The position numbers were made by a program, and so were the translations under genes. Positions 1 to 8,551 of a stretch of DNA of 64,000 bases are shown piece by piece. Source of the stretch: Lactiplantibacillus nangangensis. GTDB lineage: Bacteria; Bacillota; Bacilli; Lactobacillales; Lactobacillaceae. Below the pieces are notes generated by a model. It was given only the letters and a program-made list of their open reading frames with translations, had not been told where the DNA came from and made no database searches. The stretch covers positions 1-64,000 of the forward strand of contig NZ_BJDI01000014.1 of NCBI RefSeq assembly GCF_005405065.1, written 5' to 3'. Positions within the stretch are counted from its first letter, which is position 1, and the number at the start of each line of letters is the position of its first letter.

Positions 1-36
1 ATAACTGGAAAGGCGGTCGTTTCATATCATGATTAC

Positions 37-73
37 GAGGGCCGAGCGAAGCGACACCCTCAGATAGTTTTTT
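37..73 (+). terminator. Intrinsic terminator of an upstream gene outside the window
   Basis: GAGGG (37-41) pairs with CCCTC (57-61), and a run of six T follows at 68-73. The gene it serves lies left of the window. The rest of 1-158 is leader DNA; a TATAAT-like hexamer at 121-126 may be the -10 for the next genes, without a convincing -35. Confidence 0.5.
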
Positions 74-158
74 GTGCGCTCGAAACCAGCTTCATCCTAT
101 CAATCCCCCGCTAAACAGCCTATAATTAACTCATCACAATTAAAAGGTGGGAAGGGTT

Positions 159-359
159 ATGCAAGAAGGATACTTAGAACAACGTTTAATCGGCCAGCGA
201 TTCGAACTCAAAAGTGCGGACTTAACTGACGGAATCGCGTTTTATGGCATCTTTTACCATATCCATGCCGCAACCCCGTTACACGCAGGGGACTTAGTCG
301 AAATCGTGCAAGCCAATGCGCACGGCTTAACGGTCACAGTGGTTGCGCCTCACCAATAG
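159..359 (+). CDS. Small NfeD-like OB-fold protein
   Basis: A 66-residue protein. The C-terminal half reads as a short beta-rich OB-fold segment (AGDLVEIVQANAHGLTVTVV), like the soluble C-terminal domain of NfeD proteins, but there is no membrane part. I chose ATG 159 because an AGGTGGGAAGG ribosome site lies just upstream; a GTG at 147 is also in frame. The stop lies 14 bases before the SPFH gene, and NfeD-type domains usually pair with SPFH proteins, so the two are probably one operon acting in membrane microdomain organisation. The NfeD link rests on fold pattern and context, not on strong residue identity. Confidence 0.7.
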   Translation: MQEGYLEQRLIGQRFELKSADLTDGIAFYGIFYHIHAATPLHAGDLVEIVQANAHGLTVTVVAPHQ

Positions 360-372
360 GGGGAATTGTATT

Positions 373-1275
373 ATGGTCACATTGATCGTCAGCATCATCG
401 TTCTATTACTCATCATCGCGTTACTCGTTGGGTCAATTCGCATCATCACTCAACCAAATCAAGGCGTAGTCCTGACATTTGGGAAGTTCGAACGAGTCCT
501 GAGTTCTGGTTTTCATTTTATTAAACCATTTATCTCACGCGTAATCACCGTAAATACCGCTCAAACACCGGTAGACTTGAATCAACAAGTCGTCATCACT
601 AAAGATAACGCCGAAATTTCAGTTAAGATTTCACTTAAATATCACGTAACCAATATTGAAGATTTTGTTTTCAAAAACGAAGATTCCGTTCGGAGTATGA
701 TTCAAGATACGCGGGCCGCTTTGCGGGGCATTATTGGGAACAAAGAATTGAATGAAGTGTTAAATGGGACCCAAGAGATCAACGCCGCTTTATTCAAGGA
801 AATTTCTTCAGTTACCGCTGGCTATGGGCTGAACGTTGACCGAGTCAATATTGATTCGGTCAACCCCTCGGCAGATATCCAAGCCTCAATGAACAAATTA
901 CTCCAAGCGACCCGGGAACGGGATGCGACCATTGCGACCGCTGAAGGTAAGAGCCGTTCCATTACGCTTGAAAACGAAGCTAACAACAAGGCCTTGCTCG
1001 CAACCAACAAGGCTCAAAACGAAGCCTTGGTCAACAGCGCGACGGCCAAAGCCACAGCAATCCAAACCGAAGCTGACGCCGACGCTTACCGGACTAAGAT
1101 TTTAAATGCAGCCTTAAGCCAATCATCTGAAAATTACTTTATCTTCCAAAACACCGAGGCCGTCAAAGCCTTAGCCAATGGCGACGCCAATACCGTTGTC
1201 TTACCGAACCAAACATTAGATAGCCTAGGCTTGATTCCAGCACTCACCAAAGTCGGTCAACTCACTAAAAAATAA
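373..1275 (+). CDS. SPFH/Band 7 membrane protein (stomatin/prohibitin-like)
   Basis: A 300-residue protein with one N-terminal membrane helix (about residues 2-23) followed by a Band 7 domain: TQPNQGVVLTFGKF, then SGFHFIKPF and VNTAQTPVDL. The region from about residue 180 is Ala/Glu/Lys-rich (ATIATAEGKS, ATKATAIQTEADADA type) and is the expected flotillin/stomatin-like coiled coil. Family members oligomerise on the membrane and scaffold proteases or microdomains; the client here is unknown. Start ATG 373 follows an AGGGGGA site. The preceding NfeD-like gene supports the assignment. Confidence 0.9.
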   Translation: MVTLIVSIIVLLLIIALLVGSIRIITQPNQGVVLTFGKFERVLSSGFHFIKPFISRVITVNTAQTPVDLNQQVVITKDNAEISVKISLKYHVTNIEDFVFKNEDSVRSMIQDTRAALRGIIGNKELNEVLNGTQEINAALFKEISSVTAGYGLNVDRVNIDSVNPSADIQASMNKLLQATRERDATIATAEGKSRSITLENEANNKALLATNKAQNEALVNSATAKATAIQTEADADAYRTKILNAALSQSSENYFIFQNTEAVKALANGDANTVVLPNQTLDSLGLIPALTKVGQLTKK

Positions 1276-1284
1276 CGTTACGTC

Positions 1285-1315
1285 ACGCGCGCCTTGCAGC
1301 AGGTCGCGCGTTTTT
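1285..1315 (+). terminator. Terminator after the SPFH gene
   Basis: ACGCGCG-type arm at 1285-1292 pairs with CGCGCGT at 1305-1311, followed by a T run. It separates the SPFH gene from the symporter gene. Confidence 0.7.
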
Positions 1316-1392
1316 ATTCACTTAAATATCATCAATCACTTAACTGGTGTACAATTGAAACACGCAAAATCTATCGAATTGAGGATGATAAC

Positions 1393-2712
1393 TTGAAACA
1401 ACCTTGGCAAACGGCTTGGCCGGAACGAATCAGCTACGGGTTGAGCGACGCCGCCGATAACTTAGTCTTTCAAATGATGACAACGTACCTGCTGTTTTTT
1501 TACACCGACGTCTATGGCCTCTCAACGAGCGCTGCGGCCATTCTGTTCGTTGTTGCCCGCTTGGCCGACGTGGTCGAAAGTTTAATTATCGGTGTCATGA
1601 TTGATCGCACTCACTCCCGTTTCGGTAAAAGTCGGCCATTCTTTCTCTGGTATGCCCTGCCCTACGTGATTTTCGCCACACTAACCTTCGTGACGCCCAA
1701 CTTTGGCAGTACCGGCAAACTAATCTGGGCTTACGTCACTTACCTTGGTCTCGGTTTCTTCTACACGGCTGTGAACTTGCCGATTACTTCGATTCTGCCG
1801 ACCCTCTCCCAAAATGAACACGAATTAACGCTACTTGGCGTGATTCGACAATTTTTTGGTAGCTCGGTACAACTTGTCGTCGCCGTCTTCACCTTGCCAT
1901 TAGTTGCCTTCTTCGGCCATGGCAACCAGCAACACGGTTTTCTTTTAACAATTAGCTTATTCAGTTTGATTTCGTTAGGCTTGATCTGGAATACCTTTTT
2001 CCAAGTCCACGAACGTTTCAGTCAACCAGAGCAGGCCCATCAACCCCTTAGTGAGGTCTGGGCCATGCTCAAAAAGAATCAGCCATGGCTCGTCATCTCA
2101 ATCGTGATCCTGCTATATTGGCTAACGACCGCCATCAAAAATCAGACGACCATTTATTATTTCAAATATTTGTTACACAACGAAAGCCTCGTGCCAATCG
2201 TCAACGGCTTCACGTTTGCTTCACTCATTGGCGTCATTTTAATCGTGCGAGCGACTCGAAAAATCGGTAAAAAACGGACGATGTTAACTGGCATCTTAAT
2301 CGCCGCTATCGGCCAATTGGGATTGGCTATCGGCGCAGAAATTCAAAATTTGGGCCTGATTTTTGGTGCCACGTTTGTCAATTCAATCGGGAATGGGCTA
2401 ATCATTGGGCTAGTTTCGATCATGATTGCCGATACAATTCGCTATGGGATGAGCATGGGCATCCAGGCTGAAGGAATCTTAGCCTCCACTGATGACTTTG
2501 GTGTCAATGTTGGGCTGGGGCTCGGTGGACTAGTCACCGCTGGGTTATTTCATTTATCAGGCTATGCAGCGAACCACACCCAGAATCTCGCAACTCAGCA
2601 CATGATCACCTTAAACTACGCTTGGTTGCCACTAGGACTGTATGGCTTAATGTTCATCATCCTTTGGTTTTATAATGAAAAGCGATTACTTATGGCAATT
2701 AACCAAAATTAG
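1393..2712 (+). CDS. GPH-family sugar:cation symporter
   Basis: A 439-residue polytopic membrane protein of the glycoside-pentoside-hexuronide family (MelB/XynP/UidB type). Visible signatures are ERISYGLSDAADNLVF at the N terminus, the loop ADVVESLIIGVMIDRTHSRFGKSRPFFLW, and the central RKIGKKRT loop. About 12 hydrophobic segments fit the fold. There is no C-terminal EIIA domain, so it is not a LacS-type fusion. The preferred start is TTG 1393, placed after GAGGATGATAA; upstream in-frame codons encode sequence unlike the family. No glycosidase is adjacent, so the substrate is not known. Confidence 0.85.
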   Translation: MKQPWQTAWPERISYGLSDAADNLVFQMMTTYLLFFYTDVYGLSTSAAAILFVVARLADVVESLIIGVMIDRTHSRFGKSRPFFLWYALPYVIFATLTFVTPNFGSTGKLIWAYVTYLGLGFFYTAVNLPITSILPTLSQNEHELTLLGVIRQFFGSSVQLVVAVFTLPLVAFFGHGNQQHGFLLTISLFSLISLGLIWNTFFQVHERFSQPEQAHQPLSEVWAMLKKNQPWLVISIVILLYWLTTAIKNQTTIYYFKYLLHNESLVPIVNGFTFASLIGVILIVRATRKIGKKRTMLTGILIAAIGQLGLAIGAEIQNLGLIFGATFVNSIGNGLIIGLVSIMIADTIRYGMSMGIQAEGILASTDDFGVNVGLGLGGLVTAGLFHLSGYAANHTQNLATQHMITLNYAWLPLGLYGLMFIILWFYNEKRLLMAINQN

Positions 2713-2770
2713 GCAACCAGAATAAGTCTGGGAGAGAATTCCAGACTTATTCTGGTTGCCTAATTTTTAT
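2708..2770 (+). terminator. Long perfect hairpin terminator after the symporter
   Basis: A 24-bp perfect stem (arms 2708-2731 and 2741-2764) closes on a nine-base loop and ends in ATTTTTAT. The stop codon of the symporter sits inside the left arm. Confidence 0.9.
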
Positions 2771-2780
2771 AGACGAAACG

Positions 2781-2892
2781 TGGAACAAAAGGCTGCGACC
2801 TCCGCTTAGCTACGAAAGTCAAACGATTGAAAATGCCAAACATTCGACTTTCTAGGCTATGCTCGGTAGCAGACCGCCTTTTGCCCCACTCT
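2781..2892. repeat. Long imperfect inverted repeat (about 110 bp)
   Basis: The arms GTGG..CAAAAGGC (about 2781-2793) and GCCTTTTG..CCAC (about 2877-2890) pair, and an inner GAAAGTC/GACTTTC pair extends the cruciform. It lies just 3' of the minus-strand EAL gene and may end its transcript, but its length and interrupted pairing look more like a dispersed intergenic element. No second copy was found in this window. Confidence 0.55.
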
Positions 2893-2901
2893 CATTATTT
2901 T

Positions 2902-3558
2902 TTAAACGATACTTGGTAAAACGGGTTTGCTATAGAGGTAACCTTGATGAATATTAATGCCATACTTGGCAGCTAATTTTTGATCATGTTCATCTTCGAC
3001 CCCTTCGAGGATCATGGTTAGGTCATACTTTCGGGCTTGTTGTACCCAGAAGTCCAACTGTTTCGGAATCTGGTCAGCCGTGCCATTCATACGAAAGTTT
3101 TGCATGGCAAATTTGATTTTATCTGCATAAGGTAAGAACGCCTTAATGTCCGCATATGTATTGTCAGTGCCGACATCGTCCAAGTCGAGCTTCATATCAT
3201 GCGCGTGCAGAATTTCACTGTAGCGTTGCATTTCTGGCAAAGTGGGCGTTTCGGTCAATTCAATCGCCAAACGGACTGGAATAATCTTCTTCTGGAGCGT
3301 CAAAATTGTTTCGAGGGTCTCCGGTTCTGAAAATTGTGCACGATTTAGATTGAAGGCTAAAAATTGATTCGTAATTTTTGAGCCCAATTCAGCAATGGTT
3401 GCTTCAATTAACTTGGCTTGGTCAGCCACGGAAAGCTCCAAAAAACTCGTCGGCACTGTCCAACCATCCTGCTTTGACTTTCGTAATAACGCTTCATAGC
3501 CATAAATTTGATGCGTATCGATATCAACTTGTGGTTGCACAAAGAATTTAAAAATAAT
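2902..3558 (-). CDS. EAL-domain protein with a probable AUU start
   Basis: About 218 residues forming one EAL (cyclic-di-GMP phosphodiesterase-type) domain: YGYEALLR, FNLNRAQF, IELTE, LDLDDVGTDN, a lysine in KIKFA, EGVED and HQGYLYSKP. Most metal/catalytic positions are present, but the Asp of the usual K-I-D element is replaced (KIKFA), so activity is uncertain. The first ATG/GTG-type codon (GTG 3540) lies far from the ribosome site and would cut the FFVQPQVD strand. AGGAGG at 3564-3569 is positioned for ATT at 3556-3558, giving a complete domain start. No GGDEF protein is in the window. Confidence 0.75.
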   Translation of the reverse strand: MIFKFFVQPQVDIDTHQIYGYEALLRKSKQDGWTVPTSFLELSVADQAKLIEATIAELGSKITNQFLAFNLNRAQFSEPETLETILTLQKKIIPVRLAIELTETPTLPEMQRYSEILHAHDMKLDLDDVGTDNTYADIKAFLPYADKIKFAMQNFRMNGTADQIPKQLDFWVQQARKYDLTMILEGVEDEHDQKLAAKYGINIHQGYLYSKPVLPSIV

Positions 3559-3741
3559 GCTCTCCTCCTAACGCCTGTTTGCCCCAGTTGCAGGTGAGTT
3601 TCTACAATAATCTTATTGTAAGATAAACGCCGCTTGCGTGCAATTGATTAACGTCATTCAACATAAAAATATTTATCAATCGATTATCCAACATAAAACA
3701 TGACGATATTTGAGTAAAATGTGCGAATTGACTCGTTCCAC

Positions 3742-3786
3742 AAAAAAACTGTTTTTAAGTTATCAGCTCTGATAACTCAAAAACAG
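3742..3786 (-). terminator. Terminator of fba
   Basis: CTGTTTTTAAGTTATCAG (3749-3766) pairs with its near-perfect complement ending at 3786. On the minus strand the stem is followed by seven T. Confidence 0.85.
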
Positions 3787-3853
3787 CTTTAGTTTATTTT
3801 AAAAGTCATAAGAAAAGCCGACCGGAGTCGACTCTTCTGAATCAAAAATCCAA

Positions 3854-4717
3854 TTATTTAACTGCTGGAGTCTTGAACCAGCCAATACGTGATGTGATAA
3901 CATCAACGATAGCTTTCTTACCAGGAGCCAATAACTTACGAGGATCGTAGCCTTTACCGATTTGGTCTGCGCCAGATTCGATATAAGCACGGGTAGCGTT
4001 AGCGAAAGCAACTTGGTTTTCGGTGTTAACGTTAACCTTGCTGATACCCATTTCAACGGCTTTAACGATTTGGTCCTTAGGAATACCAGAACCACCGTGC
4101 AATACCATTGGCATCTTAACAGCGTCTGAGATTTCTTGTAAACGATCGAAGTGTAAGCCAGTCCAGTTTTCTGGGTACTTACCATGGATGTTACCAATCC
4201 CAGCAGCTAAGATATCAATACCAGTAGCAGCTAAAGTCTTAGCTTCTTCAACAGAGGCTAATTCACCTTCACCGATGATACCGTCTTCTTCACCACCAAT
4301 TGAACCAACTTCGGCTTCAACAGAGATGCCTTTAGCATGAGCTAATTTGACGATTTCCTTAGTCTTTTCTAAGTTTTCGGCAAATGGTAAATCATGACCA
4401 TCAAACATAACTGATGAGAAACCAACTTCGATACATTCTTTGGCAGCTTCGTAGTTACCATGGTCTAAATGCATGACAACTGGAACAGTAATGTTCATGC
4501 TTTCCATAGTATCAGCAACTAAGTCCATAACGAGCTTGTAACCGCCCATGTACTTAGCAGCGCCCATTGAAACTTGAAGAATAACTGGGGTGTTTGTATC
4601 TTGGGCACCCTTTAAGATGCAACGAGTCCATTCAAGGTTGTTAGTGTTGAACGCACCAATAGCGTAATGGTTCTTGTATGCGTCTTGTGTCATATCAACA
4701 GCATTTACAAATGACAT
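3854..4717 (-). CDS. fba: Class II fructose-1,6-bisphosphate aldolase
   Basis: A 287-residue zinc-dependent aldolase cleaving fructose-1,6-bisphosphate to dihydroxyacetone phosphate and glyceraldehyde-3-phosphate, in the cytoplasmic glycolytic pathway. Visible motifs: IGAFNTNNLEW, the zinc/active-site stretch VVMHLDHGNYEAAKECIEVGF, FDGHDLPF, EAEVGSIGGEEDG, and VLHGGSGIP with a zinc-ligand histidine. Length and ends match the family. ATG 4717 is preceded by AGGAGGG. The gene is monocistronic, ended by the hairpin at 3742-3786, and divergent from the acetaldehyde dehydrogenase gene. Confidence 0.97.
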   Translation of the reverse strand: MSFVNAVDMTQDAYKNHYAIGAFNTNNLEWTRCILKGAQDTNTPVILQVSMGAAKYMGGYKLVMDLVADTMESMNITVPVVMHLDHGNYEAAKECIEVGFSSVMFDGHDLPFAENLEKTKEIVKLAHAKGISVEAEVGSIGGEEDGIIGEGELASVEEAKTLAATGIDILAAGIGNIHGKYPENWTGLHFDRLQEISDAVKMPMVLHGGSGIPKDQIVKAVEMGISKVNVNTENQVAFANATRAYIESGADQIGKGYDPRKLLAPGKKAIVDVITSRIGWFKTPAVK

Positions 4718-4768
4718 AAAAATAACCCTCCTAGGTTAATTAAGAGATACGATTTTTGAATCACATTC

Positions 4769-4798
4769 ATTTTAGCATACTTTACCCTAGAGTGATAA
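4769..4798 (-). promoter_or_regulatory. Probable fba promoter
   Basis: On the minus strand an extended -10 TGcTAAAAT (hexamer at 4769-4774) lies about 50 bases upstream of the fba start, with TTATCA at 4793-4798 and an 18-base spacer. Match to consensus is moderate. Confidence 0.45.
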
Positions 4799-4985
4799 CC
4801 GATTTGCGATATTTCTTAACCAACCCAACCCGCTTAACACCGGGGCTCGCCAGACCATTGCAAATGTAAGCCTTTTCAAGAATATCATACGATTTATAAC
4901 GACTTTAGTTGCGACAGTCAACTAATGATAAAAATTAAGTTAGTTAATTTGTGAAATATATAACTAAATATTAGTATATCAATAA

Positions 4986-4999
4986 TGTAAGCGCTTTCT
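4986..4999 (+). promoter_or_regulatory. Candidate cre (CcpA) site
   Basis: TGTAAGCGCTTTCT matches the cre consensus TGWAANCGNTNWCA at all but the last position. It lies in the 439-bp region between fba and the acetaldehyde dehydrogenase gene, about 80 bp upstream of the likely dehydrogenase promoter. The rest of that divergent region is AT-rich and carries no gene. Confidence 0.55.
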
Positions 5000-5076
5000 T
5001 TAATTTCACAATAAGGTACAGTAAGACCGGCGTTATCTCAACTATTCTAATATTTGTTGCAACTAAAAAGTTTGTA

Positions 5077-5104
5077 TTTACATTTGTGAAGAAGTGTTTA
5101 TAAT
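5077..5104 (+). promoter_or_regulatory. Promoter of the acetaldehyde dehydrogenase gene
   Basis: TTTACA (5077-5082), a 16-base spacer and TATAAT (5099-5104) precede the gene. TTGTGAAAT elements at about 4946 and 5110 resemble Rex half-sites (TTGTGAAAT...TTCACAA), but the second halves are poor. Confidence 0.6.
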
Positions 5105-5156
5105 AGGACTTGTGAAATAAACAACAAGTATCGTATTGCTTAGGAGGAACCACTCG

Positions 5157-6527
5157 ATGTTGAAAGAAATTGATGCAAAAACTGAAGTTAAACAATCAAT
5201 TGATCGCCTAGTGTTAAATGCCTCTTTGGCTGCCAGCCGTTTGGAAGTCATGGACCAAGACCAAATTGATGAAGCTGTTACTGCCATGGCCCACGCGGCA
5301 CATGCTGCTCGTGGGATGTTAGCTGCAATGGCCGTTGACGAAACTGGCCGTGGGAACTATCGCGACAAAGTTGCCAAGAACGATTTTGCGGCCAAAAACG
5401 TCTATAACTACCTTAAAGATGACAAAACGGTCGGTATTATTAGTGACGATCCCGTTAGTGGGATTACGAAAGTTGCCGAACCCGTTGGGATTATTGCTGG
5501 TGTCACACCAGTAACCAACCCTACTTCTACGGTCATCTTCAATGCGATGCTTGCTTTAAAGACTCGGAATCCAATCATCTTCGGCTTCCATCCTTTTGCA
5601 CAAAAGTGTTGTGTGGAAACCGGGAAGATCATCCGCGATGCTGCTGAAGCTGCGGGTGCACCTAAAGATTGGATTCAATGGATCAAGGTGCCTAGCATGG
5701 AAGCGACTAGCGCTTTGATGAACCACAAAGGTGTTGCCACGATTATTGCCACTGGTGGTGCTGGCATGGTCAAAACGGCCTACTCCACCGGGAAACCAGC
5801 CTTAGGGGTTGGTCCTGGTAACGTCCCTTGCTTCATTGAAAAGACCGCCGATGTTAAACAGGCGGTCAATGATGTCATCACGTCTAAGTCATTCGATAAC
5901 GGCATGATTTGCGCCTCCGAATCCAACTTAATCGTTGATGACAGCATCTATGATCAAGTCAAAACTGAATTAAGCCATAATGGCGTCTATTTCGTTGGCG
6001 ATGACCATTTCAAAGCCCTCGAAAGCACCGTCATGAATTTGAAAAAACAAGCTGTTGATCCAAAAGTCGCTGGTCAAACTCCATGGCAGATTGCACAATG
6101 GGCGGGCTTCGATGTCCCCGTTGACACTAAAGTCTTAGCCGTTGAACTTCCTGACATCGGTGGTGATCAAGTCCTTTCACGTGAAAAGTTGTCACCAGTT
6201 TTGGCCGTCGTTCACGCCAAAGATACAAAAGCTGGCTTCAACTTAATGAAACGGAGCTTGTCACTCGGTGGCTTGGGTCATACCGCCACTTTGCACACGA
6301 CTGATGAAGCCGTTATGAATGACTTTGCGATTGAAATGACCGCTTGCCGGGCTTTGATCAACGTGCCATCATCTCAAGGTGCAATTGGTTTCAAATATGA
6401 CAATGTTGCGCCATCATTAACGTTAGGCTGCGGGACTTGGGGTCATAACTCAATTTCCCATAACTTGGAAGACTGGGACTTATTGAATATCAAGACCGTT
6501 GCCAAGCGTTTGAACAAGATTCGTTAA
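5157..6527 (+). CDS. acdH: CoA-acylating acetaldehyde dehydrogenase
   Basis: A 456-residue NAD-dependent enzyme interconverting acetyl-CoA and acetaldehyde, equivalent to the N-terminal half of AdhE or to EutE/PduP. Visible: PVGIIAGVTPVTNPTSTVIF, the nucleotide-binding stretch GVGPGNVPCFIEKTAD, and the catalytic cysteine in DNGMICASESNLIVDD. There is no iron alcohol dehydrogenase half, so it is a stand-alone aldehyde dehydrogenase. The AGGAGG at 5142-5147 fits ATG 5157. cre and Rex-like sequences upstream fit control by carbon source and NADH/NAD balance. The symbol follows L. plantarum usage as I recall it. Confidence 0.9.
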   Translation: MLKEIDAKTEVKQSIDRLVLNASLAASRLEVMDQDQIDEAVTAMAHAAHAARGMLAAMAVDETGRGNYRDKVAKNDFAAKNVYNYLKDDKTVGIISDDPVSGITKVAEPVGIIAGVTPVTNPTSTVIFNAMLALKTRNPIIFGFHPFAQKCCVETGKIIRDAAEAAGAPKDWIQWIKVPSMEATSALMNHKGVATIIATGGAGMVKTAYSTGKPALGVGPGNVPCFIEKTADVKQAVNDVITSKSFDNGMICASESNLIVDDSIYDQVKTELSHNGVYFVGDDHFKALESTVMNLKKQAVDPKVAGQTPWQIAQWAGFDVPVDTKVLAVELPDIGGDQVLSREKLSPVLAVVHAKDTKAGFNLMKRSLSLGGLGHTATLHTTDEAVMNDFAIEMTACRALINVPSSQGAIGFKYDNVAPSLTLGCGTWGHNSISHNLEDWDLLNIKTVAKRLNKIR

Positions 6528-6563
6528 ACCTTCAATTTTACAGATGTAATCCTTTTGCCGCCC

Positions 6564-6611
6564 AAAAGCGCCGCTACTCAGCAAGTTAGCTTGCTAGTAA
6601 CGGCGCTTTTT
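6564..6611. terminator. Bidirectional terminator
   Basis: AAAAGCGCCG-type arm starting at 6564 pairs with the arm ending CGGCGCTTTTT at 6611; inner AGCAAG/CTTGCT pairs extend the stem. T runs occur on both strands, serving acdH and the convergent ABC permease gene. Confidence 0.9.
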
Positions 6612-6617
6612 CGTGGT

Positions 6618-7643
6618 CTAAGCCATTTTTTTAAATTTAAACGCATCCCAAGCATGATCCGGACGATATAAGATCAAACGCCCGACACTCCAAGTTAAAT
6701 AACCGACAATTATCGCTAAAATCAAACTGATACTGAATGGTATTTCACCCACATAGCTGTTGATCACAACCGCATAAACGGTCCGGCCAAATGACGAAAA
6801 ACCAACCGCAACAGCTAAATAGAAAACTGTTAGCCATAGAAACGCTAGTCGAAAACGTGGAAATAACATAAAGTTGCCGGAATTTTCTAACGATAAGTGC
6901 TTGAAGGCCCAATGATCCATGCCCCATAAGAACCCAATAATCACAAAGCTTAACCCCGCAAAAACCCCTAATCCCGGCCAAGTTGACTGATCAAGGTGAG
7001 CCAAATAACTTGTGTGGTAAGGATCCACACCAATCGCATAACTAACTAGATTAAAGGCGCCTTCTAACGCAAAAATCAAGCTAGGAATCGAAATTAGTGT
7101 AAAGATGACACTTGCCACCGCCTGACCGAGCCATAACCCAATCGTGGTAACAATCGCGTACAAGGCCAGTAAAAACAGTAACTGACTTAACATATAACGC
7201 AGCTCCGGTCCCCACTGCAGATTATAATTAACCGCACGATGGCTCAGCACCCGCAAAGTCCCTAAAAATAGCAAATGCATGGTGACAAAGCTGCCGATAA
7301 TGACACTCCCAAAAATGACTAGTTTTTGCGTAAAGAGCTGATGCCGTGTCGCCCGTAAACTAAATAAATAATGATTAAAGTTTGTATAGTTGTCCCACAT
7401 AAAAGTCAGCCAACCTAAAATTAAGATCACGATAAAATTGATAATCAACATTGTTATCCCGCCAGTTTCAGCAGTATAGCCACCGCTGGTAAACAGCCGT
7501 GCTGACTTGCCAGCTAGCGCGTTACTGATGACAGCCGTATCACTTGCAGATTTAAACCCGGTGATTAGTAGCACCGCAATAGCCGTCCACAAAATGCCCC
7601 GATAACGATGCCACAATAGGCGTCTAATTTCATGATTACTCAT
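6618..7643 (-). CDS. ABC transporter membrane subunit
   Basis: A 341-residue protein with about nine hydrophobic segments (for example LLITGFKSA, IINFIVILILGWLTF, FVIIGFLWGMDHWAF, ISLILAIIVGYLTWSVG). It starts 14 bases after the ABC ATPase gene and is surely its partner. ABC-2-type permeases linked to YtrA-type GntR regulators usually act in export or drug/peptide stress; no substrate can be read here. The protein has no recognisable enzymatic domain. Confidence 0.8.
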   Translation of the reverse strand: MSNHEIRRLLWHRYRGILWTAIAVLLITGFKSASDTAVISNALAGKSARLFTSGGYTAETGGITMLIINFIVILILGWLTFMWDNYTNFNHYLFSLRATRHQLFTQKLVIFGSVIIGSFVTMHLLFLGTLRVLSHRAVNYNLQWGPELRYMLSQLLFLLALYAIVTTIGLWLGQAVASVIFTLISIPSLIFALEGAFNLVSYAIGVDPYHTSYLAHLDQSTWPGLGVFAGLSFVIIGFLWGMDHWAFKHLSLENSGNFMLFPRFRLAFLWLTVFYLAVAVGFSSFGRTVYAVVINSYVGEIPFSISLILAIIVGYLTWSVGRLILYRPDHAWDAFKFKKMA

Positions 7644-7657
7644 TGTTTGATTTCCCC

Positions 7658-8551
7658 CTATGACAATAATTCATAATCGCCCGCATCCGTTAAATTGGCC
7701 ATGAATAAATCGGTCAAGGATAACGGTAACGTTTCTTGAAAGGCTGGCTCAGTCGCTGCCAAGGCCGCTTGTAACGTTGGTGTAAAGTCTTCAAAGACGA
7801 CCACGATGACTCGACCAGAAACACTGACAATGTGACCTTGTTCCCGCAATAAAGCTGGAATCTTTTTATCCCGGTAAACCAATTGTAGTTTACGCGCCTG
7901 TAACCGCATCGTTTCTAGTTGGTAGTCATGAATTAATCGGCCGCCCTTTAGCATCAATGCCCGGTCAATGATCCCTTCTAGCTCACTCAAATTGTGTGAA
8001 GCAATCATAATCGCCCGTTTTTGGGTGGCCGCCTCATCAATCAAGATACTCAACACATTTTTGCGAACAATCACATCTAGGCCATCTAACGGTTCATCCA
8101 AAAAGATGTAAGGAGCACCCGTTGCCACACTCAGGATAATCGTGAATAGGCCAAACATCCCTTTAGAAAAATGACGCAACTTCTGATTGGCGGCCAAACC
8201 GTAGCGTGTCAGTAGTTGATTGAATTTTGCCAAATCGAAGTCAGGATAAGCCACTTGATAGTACCAGGCCACTTGTTGCGCCGTGGCACCCTTAAAAAAG
8301 TTGGCCTGCGGATCGACAAAACTTAAGCGTGTTCGCAAATCCGGCTGAGTGAGCAATGTCTCCCCATCAACGGTAATCGTCCCTCGGTCCAACAAGTATT
8401 GCCCATTGATCGTCCGAAATAGCGTCGTCTTACCGACCCCGTTTCGCCCAATGACCCCCACGATTTGTCCGGGTTGAATTTCAAAACTAATTTGGTCTAA
8501 TGTCGCTTCATGATTGATTTGCTTACATAAGCCACTAACTTTCAAACTCAT
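7658..8551 (-). CDS. ABC transporter ATP-binding protein (YtrB-like)
   Basis: A 297-residue ABC ATPase: Walker A GRNGVGKTTLF, a divergent signature LRHFSKGMFGL, Walker B YIFLDEPLDGLD and the H-loop ASHNLSELE. A C-terminal extension of about 80 residues follows the nucleotide-binding domain. ATG 8551 follows a GGAGG site and overlaps the stop of the GntR-type gene. The order regulator-ATPase-permease is that of ytr-like operons. Because the regulator has a nonsense codon, the pair may be derepressed, or poorly translated if coupling is lost. Confidence 0.9.
   Translation of the reverse strand: MSLKVSGLCKQINHEATLDQISFEIQPGQIVGVIGRNGVGKTTLFRTINGQYLLDRGTITVDGETLLTQPDLRTRLSFVDPQANFFKGATAQQVAWYYQVAYPDFDLAKFNQLLTRYGLAANQKLRHFSKGMFGLFTIILSVATGAPYIFLDEPLDGLDVIVRKNVLSILIDEAATQKRAIMIASHNLSELEGIIDRALMLKGGRLIHDYQLETMRLQARKLQLVYRDKKIPALLREQGHIVSVSGRVIVVVFEDFTPTLQAALAATEPAFQETLPLSLTDLFMANLTDAGDYELLS

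Noticed and set aside
4940-5125. Rex operators before the acetaldehyde dehydrogenase gene
   Set aside because: Only left half-sites (TTGTGAAAT) are good; the right halves do not match, so I mention them but do not call sites.
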